Of a DNA stretch of 64,000 nucleotides, positions 27,181 to 35,466 are shown one piece after another (positions within the stretch are counted from its first letter, which is position 1; every line of letters begins with the position of its first letter). The stretch is from assembly GCF_011604685.1 (NCBI RefSeq), contig NZ_CP050063.1, positions 2,068,501 to 2,132,500 of the forward strand, written 5' to 3'. Source of the stretch: Spirosoma aureum. GTDB lineage: Bacteria; Bacteroidota; Bacteroidia; Cytophagales; Spirosomataceae. Below the pieces are notes generated by a model. It had not been told where the DNA came from. It did not search any database and was given only the letters and a program-made list of their open reading frames with translations. Made by a program: the position numbers and the translations under genes.

Positions 27181-29130
27181 ATGTTGGAGAATCGTAAGTA
27201 TGTCATTATCGGCGTTTTCTGCCTCGTCGCGGTGGCGTATCTGGCTCGGTTATTTTATTTGCAGGTTCTGGATGATACCTATTCGCTGGGAGCATCGAAG
27301 AATTCAATCAAGAGAGTCATTGAAATCCCTTATCGGGGGCAGATTTATGACCGAAATAATAAGCTCATCGTTTACAATACGCCCGTTTACGATCTGTATG
27401 TAACCCCCAAACAAGTCCGTATTCCTGATACAGTTGCTTTTTGTCGGATGATGGACATTACTAAGTCCGATTTTGACAGTATCATGGGGCTGGCTAAAAA
27501 TTATTCGCCCGTTAAGCCGTCGCTGTTTCTGCGGCAGCTTTCCAAAGAAGATTTTGCCCGGATTCAGGATGCTCTGGTCGATTACAGGGGTTTCGAACCG
27601 GTGATTAGTTCGATGCGAACCTACCCGGCCCATACGATGGCCAATGCGCTTGGATACGTTAGCGAAATCAGTAAAAAACGACTCGAAGAACAGGATATTC
27701 CGTATTATCGGCAAGGCGATTATGTTGGTCATAATGGTCTGGAAGAACAGTACGAAGAGCAATTGAGAGGCAAGCGTGGTGTCAAGTTTATGATGCAGAA
27801 CGTTCGGGGCGTTAATAAAGGGTCCTGGAAAAACGGCGCTTATGATACACTGGCTGTAGCCGGTCAGAACCTCATTACGGGCATAGACGTGGAAGTGCAG
27901 CGGTATGCCGATAGCCTGATGCAGAATAAAGTTGGCGCGGTACTGGCCGTCGAACCCTCAACGGGCGAAATTCTGGTTTCGGTTTCAGCACCGACGTATG
28001 ATCCGAACCTGCTGTCGAGCCGGTTTTTCTCGAAAAACTACCGGGCTTTAATAAAAAATCCCTATAAGCCGTTGATTAACAGGCCTATCATGGCTAGCTA
28101 TCGGCCTGGTTCGACCTTTAAGCTGATTCAGGCGCTGGTCGCTCAACAGCAGGGATCGCTCTTTCCGAATACAGTTTATGGTCATGCCGGGTCGCCAATG
28201 CGTTGCCACTGTCGTGGAGGGAATAACCTGCGGGGTGCTGTTCAGAATTCGTGCAACCCTTATTTCTATTATGTCTTCCGTAAGTTCCTCTACTTCAACG
28301 GTGAGCATAATACCTTCAAAGCATCGGCCATTGGCCTGAAACAGTGGCACGATATGGCCGAGAAATTTGGCATCGGGAGTCGGCTGGGCGTCGATTTGCC
28401 AAGTGAATTAAAAGGTAATCTGCCTACGCCCGAGTATTACGACAAAGCGTATCGGGGTGCCTTGCGCTGGAAATTTTCAAACGTCTATTCGCTGAGTATC
28501 GGTGAGGGGGAGTTACTGATCAGCCCACTCAAGTTGGTCAATCTGGCTGCGACCGTTGCCAATCGGGGCTGGTACATTACACCCCACTATATCAAAGGTT
28601 TTGGTAAGGCGGGTGATGGTTTACCAACTGAATATCGCGAACGGCACGAAACGGGCATTGAGTACAAATATTATCTCCCCGTTATCGACGGAATGCGCGG
28701 GGCGGTTGCTCATGGAACAGTAACGCCACTGGCTAACATTGAAGGGATCGATTTGTGCGGAAAAACGGGAACATCGCAGAATGCCAAGTTCGGGCATAAG
28801 TTTGACCACTCGATCTTTATCGGCTTTGCGCCGATGAACGACCCTAAAATTGCCGTGGCCGTGTTCGTTGAAAATGCCGGATGGGGTGGAAAAGCAGCAG
28901 CCTCAGTAGCGGCCCTGGTTGCCGAACGCTACCTGAAACGCAAAACGGAAGCCAAAAAACTGGAAGAGCAGGTTTTAGCATCGAATTATATGCCGCCTGC
29001 CAGTTCGCTGATAACCCCAAAGAAACCCGCTCCGTCGAAAAAAGACACGACGCAGAAAACGGCTAAGCCATTCATGACATCCACAAAGCCAAAGTCGACC
29101 ACGACATCGGTCGCCATCAGTGGAAACTAA
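27181..29130 (+). CDS. mrdA: Penicillin-binding protein 2 (elongasome transpeptidase)
   Basis: DD-transpeptidase that cross-links peptidoglycan during elongation, working with RodA in the inner membrane. One N-terminal membrane anchor (VIIGVFCLVAVAYLARLFYLQVL), a PBP dimerisation domain (IPYRGQIYDRN), then the transpeptidase domain with S-T-F-K at residues 311-314, S-C-N at 357-359 and K-T-G at 528-530. The last ~50 residues are a Lys/Pro/Thr-rich cytosol-distal tail. 649 aa is normal for Bacteroidota PBP2. rodA follows 91 bp later. The mreBCD genes that often precede it are not here; an SMP-30 gene is. Confidence 0.95.
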   Translation: MLENRKYVIIGVFCLVAVAYLARLFYLQVLDDTYSLGASKNSIKRVIEIPYRGQIYDRNNKLIVYNTPVYDLYVTPKQVRIPDTVAFCRMMDITKSDFDSIMGLAKNYSPVKPSLFLRQLSKEDFARIQDALVDYRGFEPVISSMRTYPAHTMANALGYVSEISKKRLEEQDIPYYRQGDYVGHNGLEEQYEEQLRGKRGVKFMMQNVRGVNKGSWKNGAYDTLAVAGQNLITGIDVEVQRYADSLMQNKVGAVLAVEPSTGEILVSVSAPTYDPNLLSSRFFSKNYRALIKNPYKPLINRPIMASYRPGSTFKLIQALVAQQQGSLFPNTVYGHAGSPMRCHCRGGNNLRGAVQNSCNPYFYYVFRKFLYFNGEHNTFKASAIGLKQWHDMAEKFGIGSRLGVDLPSELKGNLPTPEYYDKAYRGALRWKFSNVYSLSIGEGELLISPLKLVNLAATVANRGWYITPHYIKGFGKAGDGLPTEYRERHETGIEYKYYLPVIDGMRGAVAHGTVTPLANIEGIDLCGKTGTSQNAKFGHKFDHSIFIGFAPMNDPKIAVAVFVENAGWGGKAAASVAALVAERYLKRKTEAKKLEEQVLASNYMPPASSLITPKKPAPSKKDTTQKTAKPFMTSTKPKSTTTSVAISGN

Positions 29131-29137
29131 AAATAAG

Positions 29138-29200
29138 TTTGTGGTTTTAGAGTTTCTAGTTTGAGCGTTACGCGTTAACGGACAAACCATAGACCACAAA
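29138..29200. repeat. Inverted repeat in the mrdA-rodA spacer
   Basis: Arms 29138-29145 (TTTGTGGT) and 29193-29200 (ACCACAAA) pair over 8 bp, with further partial pairing nearby (CTAGTTTG / CAAACTAA) and an inner CGTTAACG palindrome. It could be an intra-operon processing or attenuation structure. Confidence 0.35.
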
Positions 29201-29221
29201 TTACATAAACGACAAACTAAA

Positions 29222-30502
29222 TTGTCTCGCAATAACGACCCATTCACTCAGGACATCGATTGGCTAACCCTAGTGCTATACCTCGGCTGTGTAACCCTGG
29301 GCTGGCTCAATGTCTATGCCGCCGTTTATAGTCCAGAAGATCATACGAGCCTGTTCGATATGACAACCAATGCCGGAAAACAGATGATGTGGATCGGTAC
29401 GACGGTCATTCTGGTCATTTGTATTCTGGTCATCAACCATAAATTTTTCGATTCGTTCGCGTATTTGTTTTACGCGTTCATGATTCTGATGCTACTGCTG
29501 GTACTCGTGGCCGGAACGAACATAAACGGATCGCGATCGTGGTTCAAATTTGGGTCGGTTTCCATTCAGCCCGCCGAATTTGCGAAAGTGGCAACGGCAC
29601 TGGCCTTAGCGAAATATCTGGATGTGCCCGGAATTAATCTGTCCCGGCGGAAAGAGCTGATGTACATTGGCGGTATCATTGTGCTGCCCTGTATACTGAT
29701 TCTGGCTTCGAACGAAACCGGCTCAACCTTGGTCTTTGCGTCGTTTGCCATCATGCTCTACCGGGAGGGATTACCGGGCTGGATTCCGGCTGTGGGCATT
29801 ACGGCAGCCGCCCTGTTTGTGCTGGCACTCGTTTTCCCGAAGCTGTACATCTTCATCGGTATTGTCGCGTTGCTGATACTTGTCATTGCCCTGATGCCAC
29901 GCTACAACCGCACAACGAGCAACCTGATTTCGATGGGCGTTGTTGGTGTGATGATGATGGTGTTTGTGACGGGGGTGGATTTCTTCGTGAATAATGTCCT
30001 CCAAAAGCACCAGCGTAATCGCATTAAAGTACTCGTCGATCCAACCATCGATCCACTGGGCGTTGGCTGGAATGTGACGCAGGCTAAAATCGCGATTGGG
30101 TCGGGTCGGCTTCAGGGTAAAGGATTTCTGGAAGGAACACAGACTAAATTCGATTTCGTCCCGGAACAGAGTACCGATTTTATTTTCTGTACCATTGGCG
30201 AGGAACATGGTTTTATTGGTAGCGCCGTTGTCATCGCGTTGTTCATCGGCTTGCTTTCGCGCATTGTGATACTGGCCGAAAAACAACGGAGTAAATTTGC
30301 CAGAGTATACGGCTACTGCGTGGCTGGAATCATCTTCTTCCACGTGATGGTCAACATCGGTATGACCATAGGGTTAATGCCCGTTATTGGGATCCCGCTG
30401 CCATTTTTTAGCTACGGAGGGTCGTCACTCTGGTCGTTCTCTATTCTGCTGTTTATATTCCTCAAACTCGATTCACGCCGAACCGCATTCACCAGAAGGT
30501 AA
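29222..30502 (+). CDS. rodA: RodA, SEDS peptidoglycan glycosyltransferase
   Basis: Polymerises glycan strands during elongation with PBP2. 426 aa with about ten transmembrane helices. Family motifs include NGSRSWFKFGSVSIQPAEFAK near residue 105, the large periplasmic loop segment ending EQSTDFIF, GEEHGFIG, and the C-terminal GLMPVIGIPLPFFSYGGSS. The start is TTG at 29222: an in-frame stop lies 12 bp upstream and no ATG comes between, and the first internal ATG would remove helix 1. Its stop is 3 bp from the stop of the convergent beta-helix gene. Confidence 0.95.
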   Translation: MSRNNDPFTQDIDWLTLVLYLGCVTLGWLNVYAAVYSPEDHTSLFDMTTNAGKQMMWIGTTVILVICILVINHKFFDSFAYLFYAFMILMLLLVLVAGTNINGSRSWFKFGSVSIQPAEFAKVATALALAKYLDVPGINLSRRKELMYIGGIIVLPCILILASNETGSTLVFASFAIMLYREGLPGWIPAVGITAAALFVLALVFPKLYIFIGIVALLILVIALMPRYNRTTSNLISMGVVGVMMMVFVTGVDFFVNNVLQKHQRNRIKVLVDPTIDPLGVGWNVTQAKIAIGSGRLQGKGFLEGTQTKFDFVPEQSTDFIFCTIGEEHGFIGSAVVIALFIGLLSRIVILAEKQRSKFARVYGYCVAGIIFFHVMVNIGMTIGLMPVIGIPLPFFSYGGSSLWSFSILLFIFLKLDSRRTAFTRR

Positions 30503-30505
30503 GGG

Positions 30506-32059
30506 TTACTTCAATCCTGTTCCAATAACGCTGGCCGGTGGTGGCACCAGCAACGCTGTTCCTCCGGCTTCATCGGCACCCAGATCGGGATTTGCGAAAC
30601 GGTTGTTGCCGTCATAATCAGTTGTAACGATAGCCATAGAAAGCCCGGCTTTTAAACAGGGACTACCGGCTTGTAAATGATACTGGCCATTGAGTTTCGG
30701 GTCGCCTTCGGTGCTGTGTGCATCGAATTTGGTCGCTGATTTCCACTGAGCGAAGGTCAGATCGCTGGTTTGCCGATTTTCATAGATGGCCGATTTGCCG
30801 GTTCTGAAGTAGCGATTATAATCAATCTGATTTGTGCCGGTAAGCGATTCTGCCAGATCATCGTCATTATAGCGGATACGGATCATGGCGCGGTCGCCTG
30901 CCTGCGCCTGCACGAAAATGTTGTTCAGTATTTTCACATCGCGACAGGGGGGAGTTCTGAGCGCACCGTTTGGACCGACGTAGGTTTCGCCCCGACTGAT
31001 GTATAAAGCCCCGTAGGTTTCGCTCGCCACATTCACGAATGTATTGTTAACGACCTGAGGGCGAAGGGCCGCAAATAGCCCAACACCACCCCATTTTGCG
31101 TTGACGATAATATTGTTTCTAATGATAATATCAAAGCTTTCGGTATAATCCGTGTTGTCTTTATCGAACCATTCTTCGTCCGTGTCGGTATTGCCTGCAG
31201 CAACACCTAACTCCCCGCAATTGATGATCAGGTTGTTTTCGATGATACAGTTTTTGGCTCCACCTTTGGCGTAGAGGCCGTTCGTTGCAATGTCATGAAA
31301 GTAGCAATGACGCACGATCATCCTCGACCCATTCACATTATCGATTCCCTCCGCATTATCGGCGGTAACGTTGGCTGGTCCAACGCCCGAATGATGAATC
31401 TCGCAGTTTAGTACCTGGATGTTTGCACAGCCCGGCACAATTTTGATGCAGTCGCGGCCAGTATCGTGAATGCGACAATTTCGAATGGTTAAATCGCTGA
31501 CTGCCCGACGAACGGGTGCGCCATCTTCCCAATTGTTTTCGAGTTTAATGCCGTAAAGATATCCACCCACGATTTCCAGATTTTCGATCAGACCGCCTGT
31601 AATAGTCGGCTCACGATACCACAGCACCGATGTGATGTCCTCTATGTTCGTAACCGCCTTGATAATGGCCCACTCGCCGGGATACGACCGGAGTGTGAGG
31701 TTACAGGTACGAATCTTGATTTCCTGACTCTCGTGCGTTCCGTCGCGCAGCTCGACAGCATCGCCGGGCTTGGCCGAGTCGACCGCTTTCTGAATCGTTT
31801 TGAGCGGCTTGCCAAGGGTTCCCTCATTGGCATCGCTACCATTGAGGGCTACATACCACGTTCGCGGTGTGGGGTTGGATTCGTTACAGGCAAAACCTGA
31901 AGTCGTTGGCGACGTCGAGGTATCACTACCCGGTGTGCTGGTTGTGCTGCCAGGTGGGGTGATGACCACAGGCGATGGTGTATCTTCGGCTTTTTTACAC
32001 TGTGCTAAGCTGAACAGGGCGATAACGAAAACAGTAAGGAGCTGCAGGTTCGATCTCAT
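30506..32059 (-). CDS. Right-handed beta-helix lipoprotein (DUF1565-type)
   Basis: A surface lipoprotein: hydrophobic signal with lipobox SLAQC, then a Thr/Ser/Pro-rich spacer, then a parallel beta-helix of the pectate-lyase-like superfamily (about residues 60-440). The opening TWYVALNGSDANEGTLGKPL is the DUF1565/right-handed helix entry, followed by repeated coils such as NCIIENNLIINCG and IIIRNNIIVNA. Members are often polysaccharide lyases or epimerases, but no catalytic set is assigned here. ATG at 32059 is 4 bp after the stop of the VWD gene; TTG at 32074 is less likely. Confidence 0.85.
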   Translation of the reverse strand: MRSNLQLLTVFVIALFSLAQCKKAEDTPSPVVITPPGSTTSTPGSDTSTSPTTSGFACNESNPTPRTWYVALNGSDANEGTLGKPLKTIQKAVDSAKPGDAVELRDGTHESQEIKIRTCNLTLRSYPGEWAIIKAVTNIEDITSVLWYREPTITGGLIENLEIVGGYLYGIKLENNWEDGAPVRRAVSDLTIRNCRIHDTGRDCIKIVPGCANIQVLNCEIHHSGVGPANVTADNAEGIDNVNGSRMIVRHCYFHDIATNGLYAKGGAKNCIIENNLIINCGELGVAAGNTDTDEEWFDKDNTDYTESFDIIIRNNIIVNAKWGGVGLFAALRPQVVNNTFVNVASETYGALYISRGETYVGPNGALRTPPCRDVKILNNIFVQAQAGDRAMIRIRYNDDDLAESLTGTNQIDYNRYFRTGKSAIYENRQTSDLTFAQWKSATKFDAHSTEGDPKLNGQYHLQAGSPCLKAGLSMAIVTTDYDGNNRFANPDLGADEAGGTALLVPPPASVIGTGLK

Positions 32060-32063
32060 GGGC

Positions 32064-34283
32064 CTATCGTTCAATCTTTATGTCGAACACAAACGAAGCG
32101 GTACTATTCGTTTTGGTATGTTGGCCCTGTGTGAAGCGGATAAGGCCTTTTTTGCCCTGTTGCGTTCTGAACGACCACAAATACTGCGTAAGCGGCACCG
32201 ACGTAGTCAGGTCGGAAAGAGCGGTGACCAGTTCCGTTTTTTCGTCGGCTCCGGCATCGAATGTCCAGGCTTTACGTAAATCTGCGGCATTGACAAACGT
32301 ATTCCATTGGTTAGCGGGAATGGTAGTGTATCGAAGAAATGTATTGGGGAACAGCGGCCATTTTTGCTGGTCAATCTGGGGCCAGATGGTATAGGCACCG
32401 CACGAAACCCCGCAGTTTTTGACCGCTCGTGGCCCTGCAAACCAGGGGCCTGAATAATAATCGAACACCACATCGATGTCGTAAGCAACCGACGCACCAT
32501 CGGCAAAGCGGTAGAATGTACCCTTGTCGAGGTCCAGCAAATTGCGGGTTTGCGGGTCGTTCGACTGGCCTTCTTTCAGGTCAAGTTTGAGATTGGTAAA
32601 AACACTGACATCGGGGCTGGCCGGAAATTCCCGCTGGCTTAGCAGCGCCGACTGCGCCATGCGTTGATCGCCCGTAATAGCTACGTCAAAAATGCAGTTT
32701 CCCAACTCAGGCTGGCGGGTTATACCGGCGGTCTGACAAACGCCTTCTGCCCATGTATACTTATCGGGATCGATCAGCGGAAACGTTTTAGGAAACGTCC
32801 GGTCGGCGTAGGAGTCTGCATTTTTACCAGCTTCATAGACGAACAATGACGTTTGGTTGCTCACCCGCCAGCTATCCGCAAACGTAGTGTGAATAAGCGG
32901 AAACGTTCGTTCGAGGGTAGTGCCATCAGCCAGTTTAACGTCATTTTTATCGTCGCCATCGTAATTGCCCAACAGACCGGCTACTTTCCCTTTTCGGGAT
33001 TTATCAAGCATGACGGCATAGTCGAGGTAGGGGGTATTCCAATAGATCGTTACCCCTTCGCCCTGCGCATTACTAAATACCAGTTTTTCTTTGCCTGCCA
33101 GCCGGAGCTTATTTCCATTGGTGAGCGAAAGCTGTGTTAACACCGACAGGGCCGTTTCTTTCTTATTGACAAACAGACGGGGTTCATCCAATGACGCCGG
33201 TTTAATTAAGAAACAGATTTCATCCGTCCCGATTCGTGCTGCCACGCCCGTGTTGACTGTGGCCCGATTGGTTTTGAAGGTATCTTCCTGCCGAGCCTGT
33301 ATTTCAATGTTGTCGCCTTTGGTTGAAACGAACTCACCCAGTGTCTGAAAGTCATACGTCAAACCATCGTGCGTAATAACATGAGGATCGCCCAGTGCTC
33401 TGCCCAATGCGTCTGCTGCGTTCCCCAAACCATCGCCCAACCGATCGAATATTCCCGAAAAGGCATCACTAACGCTGCGAGGCCCCCGGTTGGTGCGGCC
33501 AGCCTGGGCAGCGGCTCTGGCGGCTTCTTCCCTGGCGGCTTGCTCGGCGGGCGTTTCTCCGCGCGAGTTCCGCTGGACGGGTGCAGTATTGGAAGGCATC
33601 GGGGCCGTTCCGGTCGATGGAATATTCATCCGGTATTCTGGCAACGGACTGCCAGGTTGAGCCGGTGGGCTATAGAAATAAGAGCTATGATAATCGATAC
33701 TGCCGGATGGGTGACGGCCCAGGCGAATTTGAGCCTGCGCGGGTGTAGCAATGAGCGCTGCCAGAAAATCGCCGATGTCGAACGACTTCTGTTTACCGTG
33801 CAGTTTGGCAATCGTTGTTTCTTCGTTTGCCAGTACGCCCCAGATGGCATCGGCCACCAGCTCTTTCGTAACCGTATAGCCCTGTACTTTTGAGAGTCTG
33901 TTCGCAACAAAATCGGTCAGTGTCCCAAACGTTTTCACCTCCGCTGCTTTGTTGGCAATATCCGTATTCGCCGTTTGAATAGCCGCATCGATAGCTATAT
34001 AGCTGGTTGTTTGAAATGCCACGTATTTGCCTGATGCAAAGCCTTCGACCTCCTGATTCGCGTAGGTATCGAACCGAAAATCAAGAATAGCCACGCCCTT
34101 ATTTTGAGAGGCTAATTCCGTACATTCAATGATAAGCTGGTGATAACGAATCGACACCGGCCCGTCGGAGGTGGCGGTCGGACTGGTTTCTTTTTCTTTA
34201 CACGATTGAGGGACCAGAAGCAATAGGAGCGTAAACACACTGCATAGGATCCGGCAGCTTATTGCCCAAACTGACTGTTTCAT
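32064..34283 (-). CDS. Lipoprotein with von Willebrand factor type D domain
   Basis: 739 aa. The signal LLLLVPQSCKE has a lipobox-like Cys near residue 28. Residues 40-200 are a helical region of unknown family. A low-complexity Ala/Arg-rich linker follows (EQAAREEAARAAAQAG). A VWD domain starts near residue 300 (GDPHVITHDGLTYDFQTLGE) and includes the typical GLLGNYDGDDKNDVKLADG near 425. A ~200-residue beta-rich C-terminus follows. VWD domains mediate extracellular contacts. It is the middle gene of three surface lipoproteins on this strand, probably co-transcribed with the beta-helix gene. Confidence 0.83.
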   Translation of the reverse strand: MKQSVWAISCRILCSVFTLLLLLVPQSCKEKETSPTATSDGPVSIRYHQLIIECTELASQNKGVAILDFRFDTYANQEVEGFASGKYVAFQTTSYIAIDAAIQTANTDIANKAAEVKTFGTLTDFVANRLSKVQGYTVTKELVADAIWGVLANEETTIAKLHGKQKSFDIGDFLAALIATPAQAQIRLGRHPSGSIDYHSSYFYSPPAQPGSPLPEYRMNIPSTGTAPMPSNTAPVQRNSRGETPAEQAAREEAARAAAQAGRTNRGPRSVSDAFSGIFDRLGDGLGNAADALGRALGDPHVITHDGLTYDFQTLGEFVSTKGDNIEIQARQEDTFKTNRATVNTGVAARIGTDEICFLIKPASLDEPRLFVNKKETALSVLTQLSLTNGNKLRLAGKEKLVFSNAQGEGVTIYWNTPYLDYAVMLDKSRKGKVAGLLGNYDGDDKNDVKLADGTTLERTFPLIHTTFADSWRVSNQTSLFVYEAGKNADSYADRTFPKTFPLIDPDKYTWAEGVCQTAGITRQPELGNCIFDVAITGDQRMAQSALLSQREFPASPDVSVFTNLKLDLKEGQSNDPQTRNLLDLDKGTFYRFADGASVAYDIDVVFDYYSGPWFAGPRAVKNCGVSCGAYTIWPQIDQQKWPLFPNTFLRYTTIPANQWNTFVNAADLRKAWTFDAGADEKTELVTALSDLTTSVPLTQYLWSFRTQQGKKGLIRFTQGQHTKTNSTASFVFDIKIER

Positions 34284-34412
34284 TTTGTTTCGGTGGTTAC
34301 TTTTTTGATCGAGTCTATCGTTTTCGAAAATGACCTATCAGAGGTCAACACTTTGGACTGGCTCACTGGGTTTAGAATCGTCATTCCTTTTCATGCCAGC
34401 GTTCGGGGATTT

Positions 34413-35294
34413 TTATTTCCCAGCGTTGTAAATACTCATCAAAAGTGCTTTGCTGATTCGTTGTCCTGCTTTTTTGCCAATATGCCCCTGACCATCAGAG
34501 GAGTCTATACCATTTACATCCGATGGGTCAGCGGCCGTATTGCGGTTTTCGGGACAGATACGCCAGACACTGGTTTGCTGGCAGGCTCCGTTGTTGCTTT
34601 CGAGTTCCTGTAAATCGAAAATGACATCGGTAGTGCTGAAGGTGGATTTCATCCATTGACCAACCTTCATTTTAGCCCCGTTACCCTCATAGGCTGCTGT
34701 TGAATAAACCAGTGGTGGAGTCAGATGAACAAAGCGAAGACCAGGAATAGCCGTCCGCAGATCGTCGACCATTTTTTTGTAGTCTGTTTTTACCTGCTCA
34801 AAATTATTGTCCTGAATATCGGCGTACCCGAACTTGAATACTGCAATGTTCAGGCTGGCTTTATTAGCTAATACATTTTCGCGGAACACCCGGATTTTCT
34901 CCTGCGGATTTCCATTAGGAATGCCTCCCACATCGACGAAAATACCACCATGCAGCCCTTTTGTTGTCTGATCACCTTTACCATAATACTCGAATGGAAA
35001 TCCATTGGCCTTTGCGCCTTCTTCCAGATCCTGACCAACGGACTGATGGAGGAAAAGTGTATTCCAGGTTTTGATGCGGTCACGTTCAGAAACGGCCAGC
35101 TTATCCCAGGCGTCAATACCTGCCAGCCCGACTACTCCGGGCTGGCCTTTGCCCAGCGCCGATGTACCAGTACCCGGACTGGTGTTGGTACCGGGTGTTG
35201 TGCTGCTACCCGTACCCGGAGCGGGGTCAGTACTTCCGCCCTGGCTACAGGAAAGAAGGAGCGGTACTAAAAAGAAAAACAGTGTCTTTTTCAT
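34413..35294 (-). CDS. SGNH-hydrolase-like lipoprotein
   Basis: The signal MKKTLFFFLVPLLLSCSQ has a clear lipobox LLSC. A Pro/Gly/Ser/Thr-rich linker leads to a ~210-residue domain with WNTLFLHQSVGQDLEEG (Ser in the position of the SGNH/GDSL nucleophile), FKFGYADIQ, VHLTPPLV and a late DGQGHIG that could carry the catalytic Asp-His. This is consistent with an esterase of the SGNH group, but the call is by motif only. ATG at 35294 is preferred; ATG at 35309 is also possible. It is head-to-head with the LytS-type kinase gene. Confidence 0.7.
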   Translation of the reverse strand: MKKTLFFFLVPLLLSCSQGGSTDPAPGTGSSTTPGTNTSPGTGTSALGKGQPGVVGLAGIDAWDKLAVSERDRIKTWNTLFLHQSVGQDLEEGAKANGFPFEYYGKGDQTTKGLHGGIFVDVGGIPNGNPQEKIRVFRENVLANKASLNIAVFKFGYADIQDNNFEQVKTDYKKMVDDLRTAIPGLRFVHLTPPLVYSTAAYEGNGAKMKVGQWMKSTFSTTDVIFDLQELESNNGACQQTSVWRICPENRNTAADPSDVNGIDSSDGQGHIGKKAGQRISKALLMSIYNAGK

Positions 35295-35362
35295 CGGTGA
35301 GTAGTTCATGGTTTTGCTTTTTGATAGGGTGAATGTGGTGTTGAGTGGGCTGAAAATCCAAT

Positions 35363-35399
35363 CCGTTGACGGAACGGGTGTAGCCGTTGAGGGAACGGT
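35363..35399. promoter_or_regulatory. Tandem palindromic operator candidate (LytTR-type spacing)
   Basis: Two copies of CCGTT-N5-AACGG (35363-35377 and 35384-35398) start exactly 21 bp apart, two helical turns. They sit in the divergent region between the SGNH-like lipoprotein and the propeller kinase, 12 bp upstream of the -33-like TTG. LytTR regulators are known to bind direct repeats of about 9 bp with 12-13 bp spacing, and CCGTTGA-type repeats at 21 bp fit that. The adjacent regulator is LytTR. Confidence 0.6.
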
Positions 35400-35410
35400 C
35401 GGGCAAGTGA

Positions 35411-35440
35411 TTGACTGCGTAGAATTACGGGCGTACCTTG
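35411..35440 (+). promoter_or_regulatory. Candidate promoter of the propeller kinase gene
   Basis: TTG at 35411-35413 and TACCTTG at 35434-35440 are 20 bp apart, an approximate Bacteroidota promoter. The tandem palindromes end 12 bp upstream, the usual place for an activator site. Confidence 0.4.
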
Positions 35441-35466
35441 TCTCTCCGAAATACCTGCCTGCTGTC

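Noticed and set aside
29771..30343. 190-aa minus-strand frame with a His-rich run
   Set aside because: Antisense to rodA; the His run comes from codons of hydrophobic residues on the other strand.
33369..33893. 174-aa plus-strand open frame
   Set aside because: Antisense to the VWD lipoprotein gene, low-complexity composition, no start context or family.
35150..35270. Ser/Thr/Gly/Pro-rich repeat-like DNA
   Set aside because: It encodes the low-complexity linker after the lipobox of the SGNH-like lipoprotein, not an independent repeat element.
35308..35466. N-terminal extension of the propeller kinase to ATG 35308
   Set aside because: The added 53 residues are not signal-like and would cover the tandem palindromes and promoter; a signal peptide begins at ATG 35467.
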